Source of the DNA: JALZAI01 sp038207565
GTDB lineage: Bacteria > Actinomycetota > Actinomycetes > Mycobacteriales > Jatrophihabitantaceae
Assembly (NCBI GenBank): GCA_038207565.1
Contig: JBBQZQ010000011.1
Coordinates: 1 to 64,000, forward strand
Direction of reading: 5' to 3'
DNA length: 64,000 bases
Below, one piece after another: positions 35,527 through 45,591 of the stretch. The notes beneath the pieces are model-generated. The model searched no databases. It was given only the letters and a program-made list of their open reading frames with translations, and had not been told where the DNA came from. Every line of letters starts with the position of its first letter. Within the stretch, counting starts at the first letter, position 1. A program made the translations under genes and the position numbers.

Positions 35527-37098
35527 ATGCAGATTTCGCGACGAGATGCACTCAAGGTAGGGGTCTTCGGCGGGGCAGCGCTGTTCCTACCGCTGGAACG
35601 GGTGGCGGGTGCCGACCCGACAACGCCACCGCGGCTCGCCTCGAGTGCGCTGCCGGCGCCGTTCACGATCCCGTTCGCCGTGCCTCCCGTGCTGCGTCCG
35701 GTCCGCGCCGACAGCACGACCGACTATTACCGCGTGGTCATGGCGCCGCTCCAGACCCAGGTCGTCCCGGGCTTGCAGACGACGCTGTGGGGGTACAACG
35801 GGACGGTTCCCGGGCCGACAATCCACGTCCAGCAGGGACGCAGGACGGTCGTGCGCCAGATCAACAGGCTGCCTGCGCAGCACCCGATACTGAAGTACAC
35901 GCCGTGGACCTCGGTGCATCTGCATGGTTCGCCATCGGACCCGCAGTACGACGGGTATGCCAGCGACGTGACCAATCCCGGTCAGTACAAGGACTATCAG
36001 TACCCGAACAGCCCGTCCGGTCGGACGATCTGGTACCACGACCACGGGGTGTCCCACACGGCGGAGAACGTGTACATGGGCCTCGCGGCGCAGTACCACA
36101 TCTTCGACCCCCTGGAGCGTTCCCTGCCGATCCCGCACGGCGAGTTCGATGTGCCACTGACCATCAGCGACGTGATGTTCAGCCCCGACGGATCGTTGTT
36201 GTTCGACAACCACGATGGCTCGGGCATGTTCGGTGACGTCATCCTGGTCAACGGCCGCCCGTGGCCGGTGATGCGGGTCAAGCGGCGCAAATACCGATTC
36301 CGGGTCTTGAACGGCTCCGTGTCACGGTCCTACACCTTGTTCCTCGACTCCGGCGGACCCCTCACCGTCATCGGAACGGACGGCGGACTGGTGCCGCAAC
36401 CGGTAGCGGTGACCAGCCTTCGACAGGCACCGGCAGAGCGCTACGAGATCGTCATCGACTTCAGTAAGTACCCGGTCGGTCGCCGCGTAGTGCTCGGCAA
36501 CCGCAGCCCGAAGAACAACATCATCTATGCCAACATCGACAAGATCATGGCCTTCGACGTGGTCGGTGACGCGTTCGACCCGACCGACAACTCGATCCCC
36601 GATGTGCTGAACCCCGCTAACCCGACCATGGCGCTACGTTTGGCGGACTCCGTCAAGACTCGCACGTTCGACTTTGCCCGCAATGATGGTCAGTTCACGA
36701 TCAACGGCCACACCTGGGATGACGTCGTCAGGAGCGGGTTCACCAGAATCGAGGCCAATCCGCGCCGCGGCGAAGTCGAATTGTGGGTGATCCGCAACGA
36801 CTCGGGCGGCTGGTTCCACCCCGTCCACTTCCACCTGGTCGACTTCAAGATCGTTGACCGCAACGCAAAGCCTCCCTTCCCCTACGAAGTCGGTCCGAAG
36901 GACGTCGTGTACGTGGGTGAGGGTGAGACGGTGCGTGTGCTGATTCGCTTCGACGGCCGGGGCAAGTACATGATGCACTGCCACAACACCGTCCACGAGG
37001 ACCACGACATGATGACCCAATTCGAGGTCTTCGACTCGGTGCCCGCGTCCGACCCGTTCAGCGCACCGGCACGGCAACTACCCGCAGGCCCGCTGTGA
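35527..37098 (+). CDS. Tat-exported multicopper oxidase
   Basis: 523 aa from the ATG at 35527 (a GTG lies one codon upstream). A twin-arginine signal SRRDALKVGVFGGAALFLPL begins the protein. Copper-site motifs: HLHGS, WYHDHGVSHTAENVYMGLA, HPVHFHLVDF and HCHNTVHEDHDMM, giving a type 1 site and a trinuclear cluster. The overall sequence resembles CotA, bilirubin oxidase and phenoxazinone synthase types. It would oxidise phenols or metal ions outside the membrane using O2. It stands alone after the globin unit. Confidence 0.9.
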   Translation: MQISRRDALKVGVFGGAALFLPLERVAGADPTTPPRLASSALPAPFTIPFAVPPVLRPVRADSTTDYYRVVMAPLQTQVVPGLQTTLWGYNGTVPGPTIHVQQGRRTVVRQINRLPAQHPILKYTPWTSVHLHGSPSDPQYDGYASDVTNPGQYKDYQYPNSPSGRTIWYHDHGVSHTAENVYMGLAAQYHIFDPLERSLPIPHGEFDVPLTISDVMFSPDGSLLFDNHDGSGMFGDVILVNGRPWPVMRVKRRKYRFRVLNGSVSRSYTLFLDSGGPLTVIGTDGGLVPQPVAVTSLRQAPAERYEIVIDFSKYPVGRRVVLGNRSPKNNIIYANIDKIMAFDVVGDAFDPTDNSIPDVLNPANPTMALRLADSVKTRTFDFARNDGQFTINGHTWDDVVRSGFTRIEANPRRGEVELWVIRNDSGGWFHPVHFHLVDFKIVDRNAKPPFPYEVGPKDVVYVGEGETVRVLIRFDGRGKYMMHCHNTVHEDHDMMTQFEVFDSVPASDPFSAPARQLPAGPL

Positions 37099-37154
37099 GC
37101 ACGAGATCGGGACGTGACGTGACGTGCCGGCGGATCATCACCGATCTGCCAGAA

Positions 37155-38636
37155 TTAGACAGTGAAAGCGGCGACTGTGGCCACGGCGCCCTTCGCGTGC
37201 AAAGAGTTCAACGCGGCTGTATAGGCCTCCACGAAGCGCGGCTCGTCCACCAGGTCGCCGAACAGGTCGCGCTGCTCGATGAATGCGGTGGGGTTCTGTC
37301 GCTGCGCCTTGGCCGCGATGGTGAGCTGGTCGCTGAGGCGGTCGACGACGGTGATCGTGTTTCCGTCCTCGTCCACCGCCTCGGCGTAGCGGGCCCAAGC
37401 GGCGACGACGAGAGCCGAGCGCGAGATCTCACCGCCCTTGGCCAATTGGTCACGGATCACCGGCAGCACCCACTTCGGGATTCGGTCCGAACTCTCTGCG
37501 CACAATCGGGCGAGGGTGTCGCGCACCTCGGGGTTGGCGAATCGCTCGATCAGGGTCGCTTTGTACGAATCGAGGTCGACACCGGGTACCGGCAGCAGCG
37601 TCGGTGTTGACTCGATGTCCATGAAACCGCGAAGGAACCGGACGAAGACCGGGTCGTCGCACACCTCGTGTGCATAGCGGTAACCCGACAGGTAGCCGAG
37701 GTAGCAGAGGGCTTGGTGGCTCGCGTTGAGCAGTCGCAGCTTCATCAGCTCGTACGGCGTCACGTCATGGACGATCTGCACGCCCGCGTCTTCCAGCGGC
37801 GGTCGGCCCAGGGGGAACTCGTCCTCGAGCACCCATTGGGTGAACGGCTCGCAGACCACCGGCCAGGCGTCGTTGATGCCGAACCGGTCGGTGAGCAGCT
37901 TGCGATCGAGGTCGGTCGTGGCCGGCGTTATGCGGTCGACCATGCAGTTCGGGAAAGCGACGTTGGCAGTCATCCATTCGGCGAGTTCCGGCGAGCGCAG
38001 CCGCGCGAACGCGGTGAACATCTTGCGCGCCACGTCACCGTTGGCCTGGATGTTGTCGCACGACATGACCGTGAACGCTTCGATGCCCCGCTCGCGGCGA
38101 CGCACCAGCGCCTCCGTGAGCAGGCCGAAGGTCGTCCTCGGCACCGCACCGGGACTCGCGTCCGCGACGATGGCGTCGGTGCGCTCGTCGAACTCGCCGG
38201 TGACCGGGTGCAGGTTGTAGCCGCCTTCGGTCACCGTCAGGGAGACGATCCGCGTCGACTCGGCGGCCATCTTCTCGATGACCAGCTCCGGGTCGTCGGG
38301 CGCCAGCAGGTAGTCGATGATGGAGCCGATGACGCGCGGTTCCAACGAGCCGTCCGGACGCTTGATGACCAGGGTGAACAGGCCGTCCTGCGCGCGCAGG
38401 GCGTCCCGGATCCCGCTGTCGCCGGGCAGCACCCCGACCCCGCAGATGCCCCAGTCCAGGGCTTTGCCCTCGTTGAGCAGCCGGTCGATGTACATCGCCT
38501 GGTGGGCGCGGTGGAACGCGCCCACCCCGATGTGCACGATGCCTGCGGTGACTGCCGACCGGTCGTATCCCGGCAATGCCACCTGCGGGTTCAGCGACGC
38601 CAGGTTCCCCGGCCGCAGGTCGACGGGCTCGGCCAT
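37155..38636 (-). CDS. mtlD: Mannitol dehydrogenase family polyol oxidoreductase
   Basis: 493 aa long-chain polyol dehydrogenase. The NAD-binding start IVHIGVGAFHRAHQAMYID and the catalytic signature KLRLLNASHQALCYLGYL (Lys, Asn, His) are clear. It converts mannitol, arabitol or a similar polyol to the ketose. Its ATG directly follows the TAA of the permease gene, so it is last in the polyol import operon. Confidence 0.93.
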   Translation of the reverse strand: MAEPVDLRPGNLASLNPQVALPGYDRSAVTAGIVHIGVGAFHRAHQAMYIDRLLNEGKALDWGICGVGVLPGDSGIRDALRAQDGLFTLVIKRPDGSLEPRVIGSIIDYLLAPDDPELVIEKMAAESTRIVSLTVTEGGYNLHPVTGEFDERTDAIVADASPGAVPRTTFGLLTEALVRRRERGIEAFTVMSCDNIQANGDVARKMFTAFARLRSPELAEWMTANVAFPNCMVDRITPATTDLDRKLLTDRFGINDAWPVVCEPFTQWVLEDEFPLGRPPLEDAGVQIVHDVTPYELMKLRLLNASHQALCYLGYLSGYRYAHEVCDDPVFVRFLRGFMDIESTPTLLPVPGVDLDSYKATLIERFANPEVRDTLARLCAESSDRIPKWVLPVIRDQLAKGGEISRSALVVAAWARYAEAVDEDGNTITVVDRLSDQLTIAAKAQRQNPTAFIEQRDLFGDLVDEPRFVEAYTAALNSLHAKGAVATVAAFTV

Positions 38637-39521
38637 TTACTTCACGGCACCGAGAGACAGGCCTTGGACGAGCTTGTCCTGCGCGGCGAATCCGGCGATG
38701 AGCACCGGCAGCGAGATCGCGACGGTACCGGCGCAGAGCTGTGCGAGATAGGAGTGTTCGGTCTGGATGAGCGTGCCGACGAAGACCGGCGCGGTCTGCG
38801 CATTCACGCTCGTCAACACCTTCGCGAACAGCTGCTCGTTCCAGGAGAAGATGAAGCAGATCAGTGAGGTCGCCGCTATTCCGGGCATGGCGATGGGAGC
38901 AACGATCTTGCGCATGATCTGCAGCGTGTTAGCCCCGTCGATGGCTGCTGCCTCGATGATGGCCGGCGGTACTTCGGCCAGGAACGATCGCATCATCCAT
39001 ACCGCGATCGGCAGGTTCATCGATGTGTACAGGACGACGAGAACCCACACGTTGTCCGGCAGGTTGATCACCTTCGTAGTGAACAGGTAGATCGGCAGGA
39101 TGCCGGCGACCGGCGGCAGCATCCTCGTCGACAGGAAGAAGAACATCACGTCGGTCCACTTGCGGACTGGCTTGAGCGACAGCGCGTAGGCCGCCGGGAT
39201 TGCCAGCGCCAGCACGAAGATGGTTGAGACGATGCTGGTGGTGAGCGAGTTGATCATCGCCGGCTTGATGCTGTTCTCGGCGCTGAACAGATTCGAGTAG
39301 TTCTGCGTGGTGAGCGACGCCCCCCAGCTCGGCGGGTAGGTCTGGGCCTTGGTCGGCGCGTGCAGCGAGGTCAGCAGCATATAGAGGATCGGCACGATGA
39401 AGATCACGCCAATCAGCCACGCGCCCAAACCGATCGCGATCGTGCTCGTGTTGCGGCGGCGGGCCGGCGCCGTGGTCGGGGTGTCGGTATGCGTACGTGA
39501 GCCAGCCATAGTGGCAGTCAT
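38637..39521 (-). CDS. Carbohydrate ABC transporter permease (MalG-like)
   Basis: 294 aa, six helices after an N-terminal polar stretch. The loop EAAAIDGANTLQIMRKIVAP is the EAA motif of sugar permeases. It overlaps the upstream permease (start at 39521) and abuts the dehydrogenase. Confidence 0.93.
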   Translation of the reverse strand: MTATMAGSRTHTDTPTTAPARRRNTSTIAIGLGAWLIGVIFIVPILYMLLTSLHAPTKAQTYPPSWGASLTTQNYSNLFSAENSIKPAMINSLTTSIVSTIFVLALAIPAAYALSLKPVRKWTDVMFFFLSTRMLPPVAGILPIYLFTTKVINLPDNVWVLVVLYTSMNLPIAVWMMRSFLAEVPPAIIEAAAIDGANTLQIMRKIVAPIAMPGIAATSLICFIFSWNEQLFAKVLTSVNAQTAPVFVGTLIQTEHSYLAQLCAGTVAISLPVLIAGFAAQDKLVQGLSLGAVK

Positions 39522-40480
39522 CAGATTTTGTCCTCCGAGAGCAGCGACGAGACAACCCGCAGTCCGAAGGTCGCGACCACGATGGATCCGAACACCACGA
39601 CGACGCCCAGGGCCGATGCGGCCCCGTAGTCCTTGGCGGAGTAGAAGACCTCATAGACCTCGTAAGGAATGTTGGTCGAGTTCTGACCACCGGTCATGCC
39701 CACGATCGAGTCGAAGTTCTGCACGATGAAGATCGTGCCGAGCGTGGCGCTGAGCTCGATGTAGCGACGCATGTGCGGCAGCGTGATCGACCGGAACATC
39801 TGCCAGGCGTTGGCACCGTCTACCGACGCCGCCTCCACCACCTCCGGGTCACGCGATTGCAGGCCGGCCAGCAGGATCAGCATCATGAACGGCGTCCACT
39901 GCCAGATGAGCTCGATCTCGATCGAGAGCTTGGGGTGGGTGGTCAGGAACGAGATGTTCTGCGCGTCCTTCACGCCCAACTCCCCGAGTACACCATCGAC
40001 CAGGCCGAAGCCCGTCTGCAACATGCCGTTGCCCCAGAACACCGCGGCCGCGATCGGCACAATAAGGAACGGCGCGATCATCATCGTGCGGACGATGCCC
40101 CGCCCGAAGAACTTGCGATCCAGCATCAGGGCGATACCCAGCCCGAGCAGCACGCTGACCGCGACGACCGTCACCGTCATCTGGATCGAGGTGATCAGGG
40201 CTTCGCGATAGGCCGGATTGGTGAAGACCTGCTTGTAGTTGTCGATACCGGCGAACGACTTGCCGGGCGCATCCGGTTGCGCGCTCCAGTTGAGGAAGGA
40301 CATGACCAGGGTGGCGATGAACGGCAGCTGGGTGACAAGAATCAAGAACACCAGTGCCGGGAGCAGCGGGGCGCGCCGGATCCAGGATTCCTTGCCCCAC
40401 TTGCTGCCCTTGGCGGTCTTGGCCCGCTCCTCGACAGCCTTGGTCGTCAGCACCCCCTCATCGACCGCGGTAGTGCTCAT
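39521..40480 (-). CDS. Carbohydrate ABC transporter permease (MalF-like)
   Basis: 319 aa with six helices; EAASVDGANAWQMFRSITLP is the EAA loop. AAGGAGG precedes the ATG. It pairs with the MalG-like protein for polyol uptake. Confidence 0.93.
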   Translation of the reverse strand: MSTTAVDEGVLTTKAVEERAKTAKGSKWGKESWIRRAPLLPALVFLILVTQLPFIATLVMSFLNWSAQPDAPGKSFAGIDNYKQVFTNPAYREALITSIQMTVTVVAVSVLLGLGIALMLDRKFFGRGIVRTMMIAPFLIVPIAAAVFWGNGMLQTGFGLVDGVLGELGVKDAQNISFLTTHPKLSIEIELIWQWTPFMMLILLAGLQSRDPEVVEAASVDGANAWQMFRSITLPHMRRYIELSATLGTIFIVQNFDSIVGMTGGQNSTNIPYEVYEVFYSAKDYGAASALGVVVVFGSIVVATFGLRVVSSLLSEDKI

Positions 40481-40629
40481 GTACGTCCTCCTTCGACTTG
40501 GTGACCTGCCTAGCGACTCGGGTGAGCCGGGGAACTGCGAAGGGACAACGCCCTCGTGCGACGAGGTGGTCCGGCCATAGGTCGGACGGACCGGACCACC
40601 TCAGTCGCTGTCGTGCGACGGTTCGTGAC

Positions 40630-42000
40630 CTACTTCTTCTGCTTCGCGCCCGCGGCCTGGGCCACGGTTTGGCAGGAGTTCAGTGCCGAGTCCACGCTGG
40701 TTGATCCGGCGATCGCGCTGCTGATTTGCTTGGCGCAGGTCGTGCCGAAGTCCGTGAAGGACGGGATACCGACGAACTGGATACCGCTGTACGGCCGCTT
40801 CTGCGTGCCCGGATTGGCCGCCGGCGCGTTCTTGATCGCGTTGAGCGTCGGCGTCGCAAAACTGGCTGCGATCTTCAGGTACGTCGGGTCGGAGTACGTC
40901 GAGGCACGCTTGCCGGCCGGGATGTTCGCCGGACCACCGGTGCCCTTGTTGACGGTGTCCTTGGCGACGAGCTGCTCGTAGGCCTTGCTCGACGCGAAAT
41001 TGACGAATTTTGCAGCATCGGTCTGGTTCTTGGACGCTTTCTCGATGGCCCACGCCCAGGTGTACAACCAGCCCGCCTGCGGTGTCTGGTCGTGCGGCGC
41101 CGACACGTACCCGATCTTTCCCTTTACCGGCGAGTCCGCGGCCTCCAACGAACCGGCCGCCGACGTCGCGTCGTACCACATCGCCGTCTTGCCGCCCTGC
41201 ATCGCGGCCAGGCACTGCGGGAAGCTGAACGTCGCCGCGCCGGCCTCACCGTGCTGGTGGATCAGGTTGACATAGAAGTTCGCGGCCTTCTTGAAGCCGC
41301 CGGTATTCACCTGAGCCTGCCAATTCTGGTCGAACCAGGTGCCGCCCATCGTGTTCACCACGGTGGTAAGCGGCGCGAGGTTGTCACCCCAGCCGGCCAG
41401 CCCGCGCAGGCAGATGCCCTTCAAGCCGGGCGTCGAGCCGTCGGCCTTGGCCGCCCACTGGGCGACCTCGTCCCACGTCGGGTTGGCCGGCACGGTGATG
41501 CCGAGCTTTTGGAAGACGTCCTTGCGGTACATCAGGAACGACGACTCTCCGTAGAACGGTTCGCCGTAGATCTTGCCGTTATAGGACAGCGCGTCGGTCA
41601 TCGACGGCAGGATGTCGGCCTGGTCGAAGGCCTTGTCCTTCGCGATGCCCTCCATATCGGAGATCCAGCCCGCCTTCGCGTAGTACGGGATCTCGAAGTT
41701 CGACAGCGTCGCCACGTCGTACTGACCGGACTGGTTGGCGAACTCGGTGCTCGCGGTGTCCCGCATGTCCTGCTCGACCTTGACCACAAAGTTGACCTTG
41801 ATACCGGTGTCCTTCGTGAAGCTCGCCGCCGTCAGCTTCTGCAGTTCGAGCATCTGCGGGTTGTTCACCATCAACACGTTGAGGGTGTGTTTACCGCCTC
41901 CACCGCCTCCACCAGCACCGGAGCAAGCGGTGGTGACGACCATGGCCACCACCGCCATACCGGTGATCGTTATGCCCCTGCGAGCACTTAGCTTGATCAA
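40630..42000 (-). CDS. Polyol/sugar-binding lipoprotein
   Basis: 456 aa family 1 extracellular binding protein. The signal peptide ends with lipobox VTTAC, followed by a Gly-rich linker. The start is a TTG at 42000, chosen because GGAGG lies 6 nt upstream; the next ATG is internal to the signal peptide. The closest family is the sorbitol/mannitol-binding type (SmoE), by context with mannitol dehydrogenase. No ATPase gene is in this operon, so a shared MsiK-type ATPase must drive it. Confidence 0.88.
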   Translation of the reverse strand: MIKLSARRGITITGMAVVAMVVTTACSGAGGGGGGGKHTLNVLMVNNPQMLELQKLTAASFTKDTGIKVNFVVKVEQDMRDTASTEFANQSGQYDVATLSNFEIPYYAKAGWISDMEGIAKDKAFDQADILPSMTDALSYNGKIYGEPFYGESSFLMYRKDVFQKLGITVPANPTWDEVAQWAAKADGSTPGLKGICLRGLAGWGDNLAPLTTVVNTMGGTWFDQNWQAQVNTGGFKKAANFYVNLIHQHGEAGAATFSFPQCLAAMQGGKTAMWYDATSAAGSLEAADSPVKGKIGYVSAPHDQTPQAGWLYTWAWAIEKASKNQTDAAKFVNFASSKAYEQLVAKDTVNKGTGGPANIPAGKRASTYSDPTYLKIAASFATPTLNAIKNAPAANPGTQKRPYSGIQFVGIPSFTDFGTTCAKQISSAIAGSTSVDSALNSCQTVAQAAGAKQKK

Positions 42001-42168
42001 AATTACCTCCGAGATCGTGACCGGCTGACGAGCCAATCGGGGCGTGGGTAGGTACTTCCGGTGCTGGCCAGTACCGGGTGTTGCTCTCCGGCGGGCTCGC
42101 CGCCAAAGTCTGATTCCGCATTGGAGCGGCAGCGCTGCGGGCCGGTCGCGGCTCGCGCGCAACCTCGT

Positions 42169-42930
42169 TCAGACACGAGACACCGCCAATCCGGACGCTT
42201 CGATGCGCGCAGCATCGGCATCGCTGAGGTTGGTGTCGGTGACGAGCCGCTCGAACTCGGTGAGCTGAGCAAAGGTGGCGAAGGAATCCGAGCCATATTT
42301 GGAGCTGTCCGCGACCAAGAGCCGCCGGCGCGCCGAGCGCATGGCTGTCGCCTTGACCGTCGCGATCAATCCGTCCGGCACCGTGGCCCCGTGCTCGACC
42401 GAGATTCCGTTGGCTCCGATGATCGCGAGGTCCAGAACCAGTCCGAGCAGCGTGGTCACGGCCCACTGATCGACACAACCCAGCGTGGTCGCGCGCAGCC
42501 GACCACCGATGACGATGACCTCGACGTTCGGACGCTCGGCCAACGACGTGGCGATCGGCAGCGAGCCGGTGACGACGGTAATCGGGTGCGTCGGGGACAG
42601 CCGTTCGGCGATGAGCTGGGGCAGGTAACCCTCGTCCAGGAAGATCGCTTCAGCCGTGCCCAGGTACTCGATCGCCCCCGAGGCGATCCGCCGCTTCTCC
42701 TCGGGGTGACGCGTCGCCCGTGCCGGCAGCGCGCTCTCGAAACGCAACCGTTCGATGGCGACCGCGCCGCCGTACACCCGCCGCAACATTCCCTGATCTT
42801 GCAGAGCGTTCAGGTCGCGGCGGATAGTTTCGGCCGCCAGCGAGAGCTCTTCGGAGATTCCGGCGACATCCAGGCGACCGCGTTCCCGGGCCCGCTCGAC
42901 GAGCCACAGGCGGCGTTCGATGGCGTACAC
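42169..42930 (-). CDS. DeoR-family sugar regulator
   Basis: 253 aa. The N-terminal DeoR helix-turn-helix (GRLDVAGISEELSLAAETIR then RDLNALQDQG) and C-terminal sugar-phosphate-sensing domain (FLDEGYLPQLIAERL, VVTGSLPIATSL, VADSSKYG). GTG start. It is first in line with the polyol import genes 168 nt downstream and is their probable repressor. Confidence 0.9.
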   Translation of the reverse strand: MYAIERRLWLVERARERGRLDVAGISEELSLAAETIRRDLNALQDQGMLRRVYGGAVAIERLRFESALPARATRHPEEKRRIASGAIEYLGTAEAIFLDEGYLPQLIAERLSPTHPITVVTGSLPIATSLAERPNVEVIVIGGRLRATTLGCVDQWAVTTLLGLVLDLAIIGANGISVEHGATVPDGLIATVKATAMRSARRRLLVADSSKYGSDSFATFAQLTEFERLVTDTNLSDADAARIEASGLAVSRV

Positions 42931-43760
42931 GTGACCTGCCCATCCCCGTCGAAGTTGTGACCGGTTCCCTCCGGTGCTGTCGCAGTGTGGGCCCTCTCAC
43001 CGCGGATTGCAATGGTCCATTCGGTGCAATCATGGGGCTTTATGAGCGAACCTGGCCCGGTTCTGCCCGGTTAGATTTCGCAATGGTCACGACGATCATG
43101 ACCCAACCGGAAGCGCTGTTGCTGCGCCGCTATCGGCACCCGCCGCAGCCACGACCCAAAAGCGCTTACAACTGGTGACCTGGGCGGCGCTGCGCGGTTG
43201 ATGAGCCGGGCAGTAGCCGGGCATCCCACATTCGCCGACGTCGGCCCGACATGTTCCTGCGCTAACGCGTGCATCGGTGGTCCGAACCTGGCATCGCCGG
43301 GATCGTGCACGTGGCAGGGGACCACCGGCAGACGTCCCCACACAGCGACGCGATCGCGAGCAGCACACCGTCCGGCTAGAGGTCGCGGGCAACTCTCCCG
43401 TCGACCGGCCGGCGGAAATGATGGCCGCGAGCACGCCGGTCGTTCGGCGGCGAATGGTGATGATCTCGTGAAGTCGCTCGGGTGCAAGTGACCGTACTTC
43501 CTATTGCAGGACCCGTGCGAGCGTGCTGTGATGGGCTTGCCAGCAAGCGAACGCGATGACGACTGCGCAACCGCTCGCTGGACGATCCCGTCGCGGTGAT
43601 CGCGATGAGCAGGGATTCTTCGAGTCGTAATGCAATACCCGCGGGGGCGTTGAGACCGAGCCATGTCACGGGCGGAGGTGGCACCCCACCCGTCCGCGGC
43701 GAAAGGCCTCGACCTGACTGTGGGATCGTGAGTTCGGCAAGACAGGTCCGAGGAGCGGCG
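42931..43760. other. Region without a supported gene
   Basis: About 830 bp. Open frames of 60-197 codons exist on both strands but lack ribosome sites and recognisable motifs. The left end should contain the deoR-type promoter, the right end the esterase promoter. Confidence 0.4.
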
Positions 43761-44870
43761 ATGACCGGATCACCGGCTGAGACCACGGTGCGTCCCAAAC
43801 AAGAGGGTCGCCTGCATGACGCCGACCTGGAGCCGCGCACGGACCCGCGGATCGATCCACGGCTACTTGCTGCGCTGACCGCGTTCGGTTTGGACGGTGC
43901 GGCTAACCCGCCGCCGATCAGTCGCAGTGCTTCCGCAGAGAGCGTTGCAGAGGTGGTCGGTCAGCTGCATACGGGCTTCGGCGGTCTGTACGAGGCTCTT
44001 CCCAACGATCTGCCCGGGGACGGCGACAACACCGTCACACACACGACTGAAACGATTCCGGGCGCGAGTTCGAACGACATCAAGCTGCGCATCTATCGGC
44101 CCGCCGAAACCGATGGCCCGTTGCCCTGCACCGTGTACGTCCACGGCGGAGGGATGGCCATCCTGGATGCGAACGCCAAGGTTCACCGACAGTGGAGCGA
44201 AGACCTCGCCGCGACCGGCATGGTCGTCATCGGGGTCGATTTCCGCAATGCGTACACCGCTGCGGGACCGAACCCATTTCCGGCCGGGTTGACCGACTGC
44301 TCCAGCGCCTTGGGCTGGATCGACGCGCACCGCCAGGAACTCGGAATCACCAAAATCGTCCTGCAGGGCGAGTCGGGTGGGGCGAATCTCGTCCTGGCCA
44401 CCACGCTGCAGGCCAAGCAGGACGGGTCTCTGGACAGCATCGACGGGGTGTACGCGATGGTGCCCTACATCAGCGGCGGGTACGCGTGGGACGACGCGCG
44501 AAAGTTGCGGGAACTACCGTCCCTCATCGAGAACGACCGCTACTTCGTCAACTGCCTGGCCATGGACCTGCTCGTTGCGACCTACGACCCGACCGGGGAC
44601 AACGCCGAGAACCCACTGTGCTGGCCGTACTTCGCGAACGAGGCAGACCTTGCCGGGCTACCGCCCCACGTGATCGCAGTGAACGAGCTCGACCCGCTGC
44701 GTGACGAAGGAGTGGCCTACTACCGCAAGCTCCTGCATGCCGGCGTGCCGGTAGCGGGCCGAGTTAATCTCGGCATCGTCCATGGAGCAGACATGATCTT
44801 CCGTCAGGCCATTCCCGATGTCTACTTCGCCACCGTCCACGACATCCGTCGATTCGCGGACAGCGTCTGA
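43761..44870 (+). CDS. Alpha/beta hydrolase of the hormone-sensitive-lipase type
   Basis: 369 aa from the ATG preceded by AGGAG. Oxyanion motif HGGG (128-131), nucleophile Ser205 in GESGGANL, an acid in NELDPLRDEG and His in GIVHGAD. It hydrolyses short-chain esters. Cytoplasmic. The long upstream frame from 43596 is not conserved. Natural substrate unknown. Confidence 0.88.
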   Translation: MTGSPAETTVRPKQEGRLHDADLEPRTDPRIDPRLLAALTAFGLDGAANPPPISRSASAESVAEVVGQLHTGFGGLYEALPNDLPGDGDNTVTHTTETIPGASSNDIKLRIYRPAETDGPLPCTVYVHGGGMAILDANAKVHRQWSEDLAATGMVVIGVDFRNAYTAAGPNPFPAGLTDCSSALGWIDAHRQELGITKIVLQGESGGANLVLATTLQAKQDGSLDSIDGVYAMVPYISGGYAWDDARKLRELPSLIENDRYFVNCLAMDLLVATYDPTGDNAENPLCWPYFANEADLAGLPPHVIAVNELDPLRDEGVAYYRKLLHAGVPVAGRVNLGIVHGADMIFRQAIPDVYFATVHDIRRFADSV

Positions 44871-44949
44871 CCGGGCGCCGGTTAGTGCCGACCCATGTCA
44901 CGGGGGTGATCAGTGCGCGGCGGCCTTCGACCCCGCGATGTGACCCACG

Positions 44950-45477
44950 TCAAGCGGCGCGAAGCCCGGCGAGTGCGCGCCCGTGTGCCTGGGCCGTGTG
45001 CTCGGCCTGCGTGCGGATTTGGGCAGCGATGTCCTTGAACTGGTCGAGGGCCGGGTTGACCCCAACGAGGGTGAATTCGCTTTCGACGACCCGCAGGTCG
45101 AACTGCCACGCGTCCTGGAGAATGCGTCGCGGGTCCGTGACCACCAGATCCACCCAGGCCTTGAAGTGCTGCGAGACGCCGAAGTTGTACAGCGGCACGG
45201 CGAAGAGCAGGGCGTCTGCGCCTGCAAGCTGATCGACGGCCTCGGTGGCGAGCGCCTGAGCCGCCCGCTGCTCCGGCGTGCGCAGCTCGGCCGCGACGTA
45301 GGCGGCCGAGACTGCGGCGGGTCAGGACGTCGCTGGGAGCGGGTCGACACCGACGTGCCGGCGCACGACCGGATCGCCCGGGTGAACCGCACGCCACTCC
45401 TGCTCGACGATGTCGGCGATTTCGCGGCTGTGGGCACCGTCGACGCGGATGCTGGCGTCGAGTCGGAACAGGGTCAT
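44950..45477 (-). pseudogene. FMN-dependent NADH-azoreductase-like gene with stop and deletion
   Basis: ATG at 45477 opens MTLFRLDASIRVDGAHSREI. After PATS an in-frame TGA (45322-45324) replaces a codon that I expect to be Trp; the same frame then continues AAYVAAELRTPEQ, ALLFAVPLYNFGVSQHFKAW and VVESEFTLVGVNPALDQF. Between VVTDPR and RILQDAWQF roughly 35-40 residues with the flavin-contacting glycine loop are missing. The enzyme is therefore dead. It is divergent from an HxlR regulator across a palindrome. Confidence 0.78.
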
Positions 45478-45512
45478 GGCTTGCCTCCGGTCAGGTTCGC
45501 TCAGACCGCATT

Positions 45513-45540
45513 GTGCTATAAACTACAAAGTTTATAGCAC
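45513..45540. promoter_or_regulatory. Perfect 28-bp palindromic operator, probable HxlR site
   Basis: GTGCTATAAACT (45513-45524) and AGTTTATAGCAC (45529-45540) are exact inverted repeats with a 4-bp centre ACAA. They lie between the divergent azoreductase remnant (start 45477) and the HxlR gene (start 45592). HxlR proteins bind such sites as dimers and control the neighbouring reductase. Confidence 0.8.
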
Positions 45541-45591
45541 TAGCAAACTACTAGCTGACCTGATTTAGCAAGTGCCCATAAGATGGGCCGT

